Source: Helicovermis profundi | Lineage (GTDB): Bacteria; Bacillota; Clostridia; Peptostreptococcales; Acidaminobacteraceae | Direction: 5' to 3' | NCBI RefSeq assembly: GCF_033097505.1 | Contig: NZ_AP028654.1 | Location: 264,001 to 328,000 of the forward strand | DNA length: 64,000 nt | Translations under genes and position numbers: made by a program | Shown: positions 56,903 through 64,000 of the stretch, one piece after another | Layout of the letters: each line of letters begins with the position of its first letter | Numbering within the stretch: the first letter of the stretch is position 1 | Notes under the pieces: generated by a model | Seen by the model: the letters and a program-made list of their open reading frames with translations, nothing else | Database searches by the model: none | Told to the model about the DNA's origin: nothing

Positions 56903-57691
56903 ATGATAAAACAAGCTTTAAAAAAATTCATTAAAGAAAACTACAACAAACAAACACTAGTAGGCGAATTTTCAGGGCGTGATAGTGTTGGAGCTATTTT
57001 AAAGGCGTTTGAAAGTGAAGATATAAATTACGTTCTTCCAATAGCAAGTTTTTCTGGAACTGAATATGGAAATTTTGATGAGATATATTCAAATTATGAG
57101 CATTTATCTAAGAGAGTAGATAAATTGTATGGAGATAAAAAAGTATTATATCCACTTCTCGAGTACAATAGAGAAGATATTTGGTCTTTAATGAATGGAA
57201 GATTTATGACTGTATTGAATAAAAAATATGGATTCTATTCACATTGCATAGGTTGTCATTTGTATTTTCATTTAATAAAAATAAATTTTGCAAAATCTTT
57301 ATCTGGAAAAATAATATCAGGAGAAAGAGAATCACATGATGGTAGATTAAAAATAAATCAATTAGGAATTACTTTAGATGCTTTTAAAAAGGTGATAAAT
57401 AAATTTGATTGTGAATTAATTATGCCAATTAGAAATATTTCTGATGGGGACGAAGTTGAAAAACTTATTGGTTGGGACTGGAAAGAGGGAGAGGATCATC
57501 CAAAATGTGTTCTTAGTGGTAATTATAGAGATAAGGAAGGACATGCACTGATAAATAAAGTAAAGTTAGAATTATTTTTAAGTGAATATATAGAAGAAGT
57601 TGGTAAAATTATTGGAAGGTATTTAATTGAAGAAAGTAAGAATTTGAGAAAGATTAGTGATTTAAAAGAAGAGGTGAATGCGATTATATGA
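56903..57691 (+). CDS. PP-loop ATP pyrophosphatase-like protein, unknown substrate
   Basis: 262 residues. The segment VGEFSGRDSVGAILKAF resembles a PP-loop (SGGxDS type) but with Arg in place of the second Gly. A CIGCH pair of cysteines in the middle and a later conserved-looking GERESHDGR suggest an adenylating or thiolating enzyme acting on a small substrate. No family name is firm. It is coupled to the next gene (overlap ATGA), so the two likely serve one pathway. Confidence 0.6.
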   Translation: MIKQALKKFIKENYNKQTLVGEFSGRDSVGAILKAFESEDINYVLPIASFSGTEYGNFDEIYSNYEHLSKRVDKLYGDKKVLYPLLEYNREDIWSLMNGRFMTVLNKKYGFYSHCIGCHLYFHLIKINFAKSLSGKIISGERESHDGRLKINQLGITLDAFKKVINKFDCELIMPIRNISDGDEVEKLIGWDWKEGEDHPKCVLSGNYRDKEGHALINKVKLELFLSEYIEEVGKIIGRYLIEESKNLRKISDLKEEVNAII

Positions 57692-58926
57692 AGACAATAA
57701 CACTTCTTTTAGATGGAGTAGGTGATAGAAGTTATAAAGAACTTGACTATAAAACTCCTCTGGAATATGCGAAAACACCAAATCTGGATAGAATAGCTAA
57801 AAATTCTCAGTGCGGTATTATGAATGTCCTTGAAGAAGGAAAAGCTCTTGGAACAGATTTAGCACATTTTATATTATTTGGATATACTCTTGATGAGTAC
57901 CCTGGTAGAGCTGTTATAGATATGATTGGAGAAAAATTACATTGCCATGAGGAAAGTTTGATTTTAAGAATTTCATTTGCAAGTGTTATAAAAAGCGAAG
58001 GATTTTTAATTGAAGAGCGATTTGTAAAAGAAATTTCTAAGAAAGAAATAGAAACAATATGTAATAAACTTTCTTATAAAGAAGATGGTTATGAATTTAA
58101 GTTGATTCATTCTTATGATAGTCATGGATTTTTAATAGTAAAAAAAATAGATGGTGAAGTAGAATTATCTAGTAAAATATCAGATAGCGATCCATTTTAT
58201 GAAAAACAATTTGTTATGAAAATAGAGCCGTTTGAGAATTATTCTCTAGAAAGTAAGTTTACTGCAAAGCTCTTAAATAAATATCTTATTAACTCATATA
58301 ATATGCTTAATAATGACTATAAAAAAAATGCATGTAATTTTATTCTGACTAAGTGGGCAGGCTTTTATAAAAAACCAGAAAGTTTTTATAAAAGAAATGG
58401 TTTAAAGGGTTGCATTGTAGGTAAATCAAAGTTATTTAATGGAATTTCAAATATTACTTCCATGGATTATTATGAATACAAGAATTTTGATGAAGCAATT
58501 GAATTAGCTTTAACACTTGACTATGCTTACATTCATCTACATACAAAAAAAACTGATGAAGCTTCACATAAAAAAGATCCTTTACTAAAAGCTAAAGTTT
58601 TAGAAGAAATAGATAAAAAAATTAGTAGGTTGTTAGATTTTGAAGGATTGTTAATAGTTACAGCGGATCACAGTACTCCTTGCAGTGGAAAAATGATTCA
58701 TTCGGGAGAAAGTGTTCCATTTATGGCAAAGGGAGAATTTATAAGAATAGATAAAGTAGAGAAGTTTGATGAAATAAGCTGTTTTAGAGGTTCAATTCAT
58801 TTGTATGGAAAGAATTTTATGAACTACATTCAAAATGCAACAGATAGTGCAAACTTATATCATCTTAGAGCAGGTAATAAGAAAAAAAATTATATACCAA
58901 AAGAGGTAAATAAACTTATAGAATAA
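57688..58926 (+). CDS. Alkaline-phosphatase superfamily, ApgM-like phosphomutase
   Basis: 412 residues. Metal-binding LLLDGVGDR near the start (Asp9), KTPLEYAKTPNLDRIA, and C-terminal TADHSTPCSGKMIHSGESVPFMAKG, all as in archaeal-type cofactor-independent phosphoglycerate mutase. The nucleophile position in the GxDxAH motif is Thr56 (GTDLAH) instead of the usual Ser. Either a divergent mutase or a phosphotransferase/hydrolase; its coupling to a PP-loop protein argues against plain glycolysis. Confidence 0.72.
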   Translation: MKTITLLLDGVGDRSYKELDYKTPLEYAKTPNLDRIAKNSQCGIMNVLEEGKALGTDLAHFILFGYTLDEYPGRAVIDMIGEKLHCHEESLILRISFASVIKSEGFLIEERFVKEISKKEIETICNKLSYKEDGYEFKLIHSYDSHGFLIVKKIDGEVELSSKISDSDPFYEKQFVMKIEPFENYSLESKFTAKLLNKYLINSYNMLNNDYKKNACNFILTKWAGFYKKPESFYKRNGLKGCIVGKSKLFNGISNITSMDYYEYKNFDEAIELALTLDYAYIHLHTKKTDEASHKKDPLLKAKVLEEIDKKISRLLDFEGLLIVTADHSTPCSGKMIHSGESVPFMAKGEFIRIDKVEKFDEISCFRGSIHLYGKNFMNYIQNATDSANLYHLRAGNKKKNYIPKEVNKLIE

Positions 58927-59115
58927 ATATATTTTTAAATTTTAAGGAGCTTTGATATTGATATATATGCTATCTATTAATAGATGTATAAATTTTTTTT
59001 ATAGTATAAAGTAAATTATTAAAAAAATTAATTGTTATTATTTGAATATATCATATAAAATTAAATAATCGTAGGCTTGACTATTTGATTTATTTATAAG
59101 TAATTGGAGAAAATA

Positions 59116-59757
59116 ATGATATATGATATTCATGTACATCAAAGTGAGAATTCATTTGATAGTAAATTAAAAATTAAAGATGCTCTGCTAAGAGCAAAAA
59201 AAATAGGACTAGATGGAATTTGTTTTACTGATCACGATGATATTGGTCTAAGAAAGGATAAAGATAGAATAGAAAAGCTTATACTAGAATATGGTGTGAA
59301 TATTATTGTAGGTGTAGAAATATTTACATTGGATGGCGATTTATTGTGTTTTGGAATTGATGAAATTCCAAAAGAACGTTTAAGTGTTAAGGAAACAATT
59401 AAATTTGTAGAGAAAAGAGGTGGTGTTTCTGTAGCGGCTCATCCCTTTAGAAATAGTAAACGTGGACTCAATGATAATATATATTTTAATAATATTAATG
59501 GAATTGAGGTCTTTAATGGAAGAACGGATGATCTATTAAATACTAAAGCTTTTAATGCATCAAAATTACTTAATAAAGCTATTCTTGGTGGAAGTGATGC
59601 ACACACTGCTGAAGAAATTGGCAAGTATGCTACTAAATTTGAAAGTAAAATTAATTGTGAAGATGATTTTATAAAGGCTATTAAAGAAAATAAAACTACT
59701 GCAATATCTTTAAAAGATATTTTAAATACTAAAAAAATAATAAAAAAAATTATTTAA
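59116..59757 (+). CDS. PHP-domain phosphoesterase
   Basis: 213 residues. Metal-binding DIHVHQSE, FTDHDD, AAHPFRNS and GGSDAH, the four PHP motifs in order, giving a trinuclear metal site. Substrate may be a nucleotide or a sugar/inositol phosphate. ATG at 59116 has TTGGAG. It follows 190 bp of AT-rich sequence and ends at a terminator, so it is separately transcribed. Confidence 0.87.
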   Translation: MIYDIHVHQSENSFDSKLKIKDALLRAKKIGLDGICFTDHDDIGLRKDKDRIEKLILEYGVNIIVGVEIFTLDGDLLCFGIDEIPKERLSVKETIKFVEKRGGVSVAAHPFRNSKRGLNDNIYFNNINGIEVFNGRTDDLLNTKAFNASKLLNKAILGGSDAHTAEEIGKYATKFESKINCEDDFIKAIKENKTTAISLKDILNTKKIIKKII

Positions 59758-59791
59758 GTTGTAATGAAATTAAAAATCATTGCAACTTTTT
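59756..59791 (+). terminator. Intrinsic terminator after PHP gene
   Basis: AAGTTGTAATGA pairs with TCATTGCAACTT (one G-U), then TTTTC. Confidence 0.8.
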
Positions 59792-59916
59792 CTATACTAC
59801 TTATTAGGTATTATAGTATAATTAAATAGTAATAAAAATATGTATTGATGTAAGGATGATTAGCTTAGAAAAAAGATTAAATAATAAAATTAAAATAATA
59901 TGATTGAGGAGGCAAT

Positions 59917-60366
59917 ATGATTAGTTTTTACTCTGAAATAGAAAATCTTGCCGTAAAATTACTTCATAAAATGGTGTCGTTTGATAAAAACAAAATAAAA
60001 TATGCAAATAAAAACGAAAAATTTTCAGTGCTCGATCTTTTAATCTTAAATGAAGTTGGAGAAAATAAGTCAATTAGCGGGTTAGATCTATTAAAGAGGA
60101 TAGAAATTGATAGAGGAATAGTTACTACATCTTTAAATCACCTTATAAATTTAAATTATATAATTAAAGAAAAAAATAATGAGGATAAAAGAAAATATAA
60201 TTTGAATTTTACAAAAGAAGGTGTAAATATTTTTAATAAATTAAGTAAAAGACGTAGTGACACACTTGAGTTTGTTTTAAAAGATATGTCGGTTAATGAA
60301 CAAAAAACCATTTTAAAATTTTTAAGTAAAGTGAATCAATTAACGGTTGAAAAATTTGATAGTTAA
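59917..60366 (+). CDS. MarR-family transcriptional regulator
   Basis: 149 residues with the winged-helix core at ~45-110 (SGLDLLKRIEIDRGIVTTSLNHLINLNYIIKEKNNEDKRKYNLNFT, wing included). The DKR turn in the wing is the MarR signature. Target genes unknown; neighbours are PHP upstream and ferredoxin convergent. RBS GAGGAGG. Confidence 0.88.
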   Translation: MISFYSEIENLAVKLLHKMVSFDKNKIKYANKNEKFSVLDLLILNEVGENKSISGLDLLKRIEIDRGIVTTSLNHLINLNYIIKEKNNEDKRKYNLNFTKEGVNIFNKLSKRRSDTLEFVLKDMSVNEQKTILKFLSKVNQLTVEKFDS

Positions 60367-60394
60367 AAGAAAGAGTATATTACTATAAAATAAA

Positions 60395-60432
60395 AAATGT
60401 ATAATATTATCGGATGATAATATTATACATTT
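60395..60432. terminator. Bidirectional terminator between marR and ferredoxin
   Basis: Perfect 17-bp stem AAATGTATAATATTATC / GATAATATTATACATTT between convergent genes. Confidence 0.85.
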
Positions 60433-60452
60433 AATAAATAAAAGTTATTATA

Positions 60453-60623
60453 TTACTTAGCTTGTGGAGCGTCAACTGGACAAACATTAGCACAAGCTCC
60501 GCAGTCGATGCAAGCACTTTCGTCAATTACATAAATTGAATCACCAGCAGTAATTGCACTTACTGGACACTCAGCTTCACAAGCGCCACAAGATATACAT
60601 GAATCATTAATTACATAAGCCAT
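60453..60623 (-). CDS. 2[4Fe-4S] clostridial-type ferredoxin
   Basis: Soluble low-potential electron carrier of 56 residues. Two cluster motifs: Cys9, 12, 15, 19 (CISCGACEAECP) and Cys38, 41, 44, 48 (CIDCGACANVCP). The minus-strand ATG at 60623 has TAAGGAGG. Supplies electrons to hydrogenase, PFOR or nitrogenase-type partners; typical of strict anaerobes. Confidence 0.97.
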   Translation of the reverse strand: MAYVINDSCISCGACEAECPVSAITAGDSIYVIDESACIDCGACANVCPVDAPQAK

Positions 60624-60764
60624 TTTAAATCCTCCTTATAAATATAAACAAATTGATTTACATAGAGAGTATATCTAAAACATTCAAAATAAACAATGGA
60701 AGAATAAAAAAAAATAAAGAAAACACCTAATTAGTAATGATTATCGTTATAATCAACTCTGACA

Positions 60765-60917
60765 GCGGTGCGATATTTTAATTATAATGTATAAAATAAG
60801 CTAGCTTATTTTTAATACATTATAATTAAAATATCATAGGGCTAAAAGCCCTTTACCAAGCGAATAGCGCGAAGCGCGGTAAGCACAGAGTGCGAATTCG
60901 CTAGGTAAAAGCACCGC
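60765..60917. repeat. Multi-branched palindromic element, 153 nt
   Basis: Outer pair GCGGTGC (60765) with GCACCGC (60911). Inside: a nearly continuous 64-nt palindrome (60772-60835; 21-bp perfect outer arms, then an AAATAAGC/GCTTATTT core); AGGGCT-AAA-AGCCCT; then TTTACC/GGTAAA and AGCGAAT/ATTCGCT enclosing GCGC-GAA-GCGC and GCAC-AGA-GTGC. No ORF. It shares the string CGCGGTAAG with the reverse strand of the 52.6-kb array unit. Confidence 0.75.
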
Positions 60918-60948
60918 GTGAATAAAGTAAGAATAAAAAATTGTATAG

Positions 60949-61087
60949 ATAAATGAATTTCTTGGATTCAGAGGGAGTTTTTACTCCCACTGAATCTTAG
61001 AAAACATAATCCAGGGCCTTTTTAGAGTTCTTTTTCTCCCACTTTTTAAGAAGTGGGGATATTAGAACTCTAAGGCATCGGATAAAT
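60949..61087 (+). repeat. Structured dispersed element, copy 2
   Basis: Flanked by ATAAAT at 60949 and 61082. TTTCT/AGAAA, ATTCAG/CTGAAT, GGGAGT/ACTCCC in stem 1; ATCC/GGAT, AGGG/CATC internal loop, CCTT/AAGG and AGAGTTCT/AGAACTCT, tip CCCACTT/AAGTGGG in stem 2. Ends about 10 bp before the ribosome site of the next gene, so it may also act as its leader. Confidence 0.8.
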
Positions 61088-61110
61088 AAGAAAAACAGGG
61101 GGGGATTATT

Positions 61111-61935
61111 ATGAAAGTATATGCTTTAGTTGGTAAAAGTGGAACTGGTAAAAGTCATAGGGCTATGAAAGTAGCATTTGAAAAAGATATTGATTATATA
61201 ATTGATGATGGACTTTTAATAGAAGGAACAAAAAAAATTGCTGGAAGTTCTGCAAAAAGAGAAAATACAAAAATAGCTGCAGTAAAAAGAGCATTATTTT
61301 TTAATGATAATCATAGAGAAGAAGTGGTAAAAGTTTTAAAAAAAAATTTTGATAAAACTATATTAATTATAGGCACATCGATTAAAATGGTTGAAAATAT
61401 AACTGAAACTTTAGAACTTACAAAAATAGATGAATTTGTTTTTATCGAAGATATATCTTCAAAAGAAGAAATAGAAAAAGCTCTTTCAGAAAGAGGCGAT
61501 CATGGAAAACATGTAATACCGCTTCCGGCTATGGAAATTAAAAGCGATTTTTCTGGATATTTTTTAGATACATTTAAAACCGTTCTTAGAAGAAAAGATA
61601 ACAGAATAAAAATTGGTGAAAAGTCGGTTGTTAGACCGACTTATAGTTATATAGGTAATTTTGTAATATTTAATAGAACAATTATTCAAATCATTGAAGG
61701 TGCATCTTTTGAAACAAATGGAATTGTAAAGATTATAAAGTCAAAAATTCGCAAGGTTGAAAATGGAATATTCATAGAAAGTGATGTTGTAAGTGAGTAC
61801 GGATATAATGTGCTTGAAGTAGCTGAAAGACTTCAAAATACTATCAAATCAAGAGTAGAGTATATGTCTAATATCAATGTAACAGCTGTAAATATAGTTG
61901 TCAGACATGTTAAAACAAATGTTACAAAAAATTAA
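61111..61935 (+). CDS. P-loop ATPase fused to Asp23/Gls24-like domain
   Basis: 274 residues. N-terminal Walker A at 8-15 (GKSGTGKS) and a nucleotide-binding core to ~160; C-terminal ~100 residues (TYSYIGNFVIFNRTI..., VVSEYGYNVLEVAERLQNTIKSRVEYM, NINVTAVNIVVRHV) match the Asp23/Gls24 envelope-stress fold. No membrane segment. RBS GGGGGGGAT. A structured element fills the leader. Exact role unknown; an envelope or division-linked chaperone is possible. Confidence 0.78.
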   Translation: MKVYALVGKSGTGKSHRAMKVAFEKDIDYIIDDGLLIEGTKKIAGSSAKRENTKIAAVKRALFFNDNHREEVVKVLKKNFDKTILIIGTSIKMVENITETLELTKIDEFVFIEDISSKEEIEKALSERGDHGKHVIPLPAMEIKSDFSGYFLDTFKTVLRRKDNRIKIGEKSVVRPTYSYIGNFVIFNRTIIQIIEGASFETNGIVKIIKSKIRKVENGIFIESDVVSEYGYNVLEVAERLQNTIKSRVEYMSNINVTAVNIVVRHVKTNVTKN

Positions 61936-62319
61936 TATTCTACATATTGTGCATTGTATTGTAAGAATATACGAAGAATTGAATGATTGTATACCATATG
62001 TAGAGAGATAATTTTGCAATAAAACTTTTAAAACTTCCAAAAAATAAAACTATTTACACAAATAATTTGATGTGTTAAAATAATTGTGTAAAAAAAAATG
62101 TTTTATTTTAACTTAAATTTAGGCATTTTCAATATGAATAGCGATTTTCTTCATAAGTATTATTTATAATATTTATGAAATATTTGTTGCAAAAACACAT
62201 ATATAAAGGGTTATATATGTAAGCGTTAAAAAAATGATTATTTCTTTTTTGTAACAAAAGAGAATTATTGAATTTTTATTGAATTCTAAGTTTATTAATT
62301 TCTAAAGGGAGTTGTTGAA
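61936..62319 (+). other. Gene-free regulatory region before gdhA
   Basis: No ORF seen. Contains dyads TTTACACAA (62053) / TTGTGTAAA (62084), ACATATATAA / TTATATATGT (62197-62220), TTGTTGCAAAAA (62184) / TTTTTTGTAACAA (62245) and a cre-like site at 62218. Confidence 0.55.
62218..62231 (+). promoter_or_regulatory. cre-like catabolite-response site
   Basis: TGTAAGCGTTAAAA agrees with the CcpA consensus TGWAARCGYTWNCW at all but one position (A for C near the end). Placed about 90 bp before gdhA. Confidence 0.5.
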
Positions 62320-63663
62320 ATGAGAAAGTATATTGATGAAGTTTTTGGCCGTGTAAAAGCTAGAAATCCACATGAACCTGAATTTTTACAAGCTGTTGAA
62401 GAGGTTTTTGTATCACTTGAGCCTGTTCTTGAAAAACACCCAGAGTGGGTAAAGGCTAATCTATTAGATAGATTTGCTGAGCCAGAAAGACAAATTATGT
62501 TCAGAGTACCTTGGGTAGATGACAAAGGTACTCTTAATGTGAACAGAGGATATAGAGTACAATTTAATGGAGCTATTGGACCTTATAAAGGTGGACTTAG
62601 ATTCCATAAATCAGTATACATTGGAATTATTAAATTCTTAGGATTTGAACAAATTTTGAAAAACTCATTAACTGGTCTTCCAATTGGTGGAGGAAAAGGT
62701 GGTTCAGATTTTGATCCTAATGGTAAATCTGACGGAGAAGTAATGAGATTTTGCCAAAGTTTTATGATGGAATTACAAAGACATATTGGACCTGATGTTG
62801 ATGTTCCTGCTGGAGATATTGGTGTTGGCGGAAGAGAAATTGGATACCTTTATGGTCAATATAGAAGAGTTAAAAAAGTATTTGAAAATGGAGTATTAAC
62901 TGGAAAAGGTTTAAGTTATGGTGGAAGTTTAATTAGACCAGAAGCTACTGGATTTGGAATTACTTATTTTGCACAAGAAATGCTTAAGACACAAGGTGAA
63001 ACTTTTGAAGGAAAAACTGTTGCTTTATCAGGATTTGGTAATGTAACTTGGGGTACTGCAAGAAAAGTAACTGAATTAGGCGGAAAAGTTGTTACTTTAT
63101 CAGGTCCAGATGGATATATTTATGATCCTAATGGTGTTAGTGGTGATAAAATTGACTACTTACTTGAACTTAGAGCAAGTGGAAATGATAGAATTAAAGA
63201 TTACGCTGATAAATATGGTGTAGAATTCTTCGCTGGTGAAAGACCATGGGGAGTTAAAGTTGATGTTGTAATACCAACTGCTACACAAAATGAGATTAGA
63301 ATTGATGATGCTAAGAAAATTGTTGCTAATGGAACTAAATTTGTTTGTGAAGGTTCAAATATGCCTACTACAAATGAAGCTCTTAAGTATCTTCAAGATA
63401 GTGGAATTATTGTAGGACCTGCTAAAGCTGCTAATGCTGGTGGAGTTGCTACTTCTGCTCTTGAAATGTCACAAAATAGTATGAGATTATCTTGGACTGA
63501 AGAAGAAGTTGATCAAAAATTACATGCTATTATGAAAAACATTCATGATGTATCTGCAGAAGCTTCTAAAGAGTATGGTTTTGGTTATGACTTAGTTGCT
63601 GGAGCAAATATTGCTGGTTTCTTAAAAGTTGCAGATGCTATGTATGCACAAGGAGACTACTAG
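62320..63663 (+). CDS. gdhA: Glutamate dehydrogenase, NADP-type family
   Basis: Interconverts glutamate and 2-oxoglutarate plus ammonia. 447 residues, the hexameric small-subunit class. RVQFNGAIGPYKGGLRFH, PIGGGKGGSDFDP, DVPAGDIGVGGREIGYLYGQYR and SGFGNVTWGTA (coenzyme loop) are present. ATG has AAGGGAG. In glutamate fermenters the enzyme can run in the catabolic direction; cofactor preference is inferred from family only. Confidence 0.95.
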   Translation: MRKYIDEVFGRVKARNPHEPEFLQAVEEVFVSLEPVLEKHPEWVKANLLDRFAEPERQIMFRVPWVDDKGTLNVNRGYRVQFNGAIGPYKGGLRFHKSVYIGIIKFLGFEQILKNSLTGLPIGGGKGGSDFDPNGKSDGEVMRFCQSFMMELQRHIGPDVDVPAGDIGVGGREIGYLYGQYRRVKKVFENGVLTGKGLSYGGSLIRPEATGFGITYFAQEMLKTQGETFEGKTVALSGFGNVTWGTARKVTELGGKVVTLSGPDGYIYDPNGVSGDKIDYLLELRASGNDRIKDYADKYGVEFFAGERPWGVKVDVVIPTATQNEIRIDDAKKIVANGTKFVCEGSNMPTTNEALKYLQDSGIIVGPAKAANAGGVATSALEMSQNSMRLSWTEEEVDQKLHAIMKNIHDVSAEASKEYGFGYDLVAGANIAGFLKVADAMYAQGDY

Positions 63664-63677
63664 AATTAAATAAATAT

Positions 63678-63833
63678 AATATTTTGGTGCCCGTTTTACG
63701 GGAGAATAGGGAATAAAGTGAAAATCTTTAACGGTCCCACCACTGTAAAGATGAGTGATTTACAAATGCCACTGCTTAAGCGGGAAGGTGTAAACCATGT
63801 TGATTCTAAGTCAGGAGACCTGCCAAAAATATT
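63678..63833 (+). ncRNA. Cobalamin riboswitch
   Basis: Carries the B12 box AAGTCAGGAGACCTGCC (63808-63824), the GGTGCCCG...CGGGAG start and GTCCCACCACTGTA. The P1 ends AATATTTTGG and CCAAAAATATT pair. It is followed by a terminator, giving transcriptional control of the cobalamin gene downstream. Confidence 0.95.
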
Positions 63834-63848
63834 TAACATGAATTAGGT

Positions 63849-63892
63849 AAGGTTCGTGATTCTCTTTTAAGGGGAATCACGAACCTTTTTTA
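63849..63892 (+). terminator. Riboswitch expression-platform terminator
   Basis: AAGGTTCGTGATTC / GAATCACGAACCTT, 14-bp stem, followed by TTTT. Presumably formed when cobalamin is bound. Confidence 0.88.
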
Positions 63893-63919
63893 TATGATAT
63901 AAAAGACATAGGGGGAATT

Positions 63920-64000
63920 ATGTTAGAAAGTACATTAAGAAAAATAAAATCAGTAAATAAAAAAACTGCACTTAAATCAATTGAAAGAGTAGATAATCTT
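63920..64000 (+). CDS. cobT: CobT, start only (window edge)
   Basis: First 27 codons of a gene running off the window. MLESTLRKIKSVNKK...ALKSIERVDNL matches the N-terminus of nicotinate-nucleotide-dimethylbenzimidazole phosphoribosyltransferase, which makes the lower-ligand ribotide of cobalamin. The upstream B12 riboswitch supports the call. RBS AGGGGGAAT. Confidence 0.75.
   Translation, partial: MLESTLRKIKSVNKKTALKSIERVDNL

Noticed and set aside
60765..61087. Insertion sequence or group II intron
   Set aside because: No transposase or reverse transcriptase ORF, and the group II domain V signature was not seen.
61943..62007. Terminator after the P-loop/Asp23 gene (TCTACATA ... TATGTAGA)
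   Set aside because: The arms are short and far apart and there is no T-run.

Overview
The window is very AT-rich, densely coded and mostly co-oriented on the + strand. It comes from a low-GC anaerobic Firmicute, most likely a clostridial or Tissierellia-type lineage. Evidence includes Gram-positive gene families (YabN/MazG, RqcP, DivIC, YabR, Rex, long HPF, PrsA-type foldase), AGGAGG-type ribosome sites, a programmed frameshift in prfB, a clostridial 2[4Fe-4S] ferredoxin and an acetyl-CoA acetyltransferase. UGA is a stop codon. Chemoreceptors suggest motility. The glmU-prs-pth-mfd-yabM-yabN-yabO-divIC-yabR order matches the classic Bacillus order, but spoVT, yabP, yabQ and spoIIE are absent, which suggests a lineage that has lost sporulation.

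Layout. 1-2.5 kb: end of an ABC-2 exporter and a DnaD-like protein. 2.6-8.1 kb: an unknown membrane protein on the minus strand, then a receptor without its signalling tip paired with a histidine kinase. 8.1-26.1 kb: the glmU to ppx housekeeping block, interrupted by two paralogous chemoreceptors. 26.2-34.7 kb: tRNA-Asp, tRNA-Thr, a small unknown protein, hpf, a membrane protein, secA, prfB (frameshifted) and tex. 34.8-42.0 kb: a radical SAM protein, a PAS-GAF-GGDEF cyclase with a PAP2 phosphatase and a two-component system, an amidohydrolase and a Bax-inhibitor-like protein. 42.3-49.3 kb: tsaE-tsaB-rimI, a MacAB-like exporter, a Yip1 protein and tsaD. 49.3-53.4 kb: a gene-free stretch with four DnaA-box-like sites, acpP, an ABC-F protein, a NapH-like ferredoxin and a structured repeat array. 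53.4-60.6 kb: rex, a thiolase, and a run of phosphatase-type and PP-loop genes of uncertain function, then marR and ferredoxin. 60.7-64 kb: a second structured-repeat locus, a P-loop/Asp23 protein, gdhA, and a cobalamin riboswitch ahead of a truncated cobT.

The most unusual content is non-coding. A dispersed element of about 130 bp occurs twice (52648-52778 and 60949-61087). Its two stem-loops and variable tip keep their pairing although the sequences differ, its internal-loop motifs are invariant, and both copies are flanked by ATAAA direct repeats. One copy is nested in the first unit of a five-unit, 131-bp-period palindromic array upstream of rex. The other lies just downstream of a 153-nt multi-branched palindromic element and directly precedes the ribosome site of the P-loop/Asp23 gene. 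I do not recognise either family.
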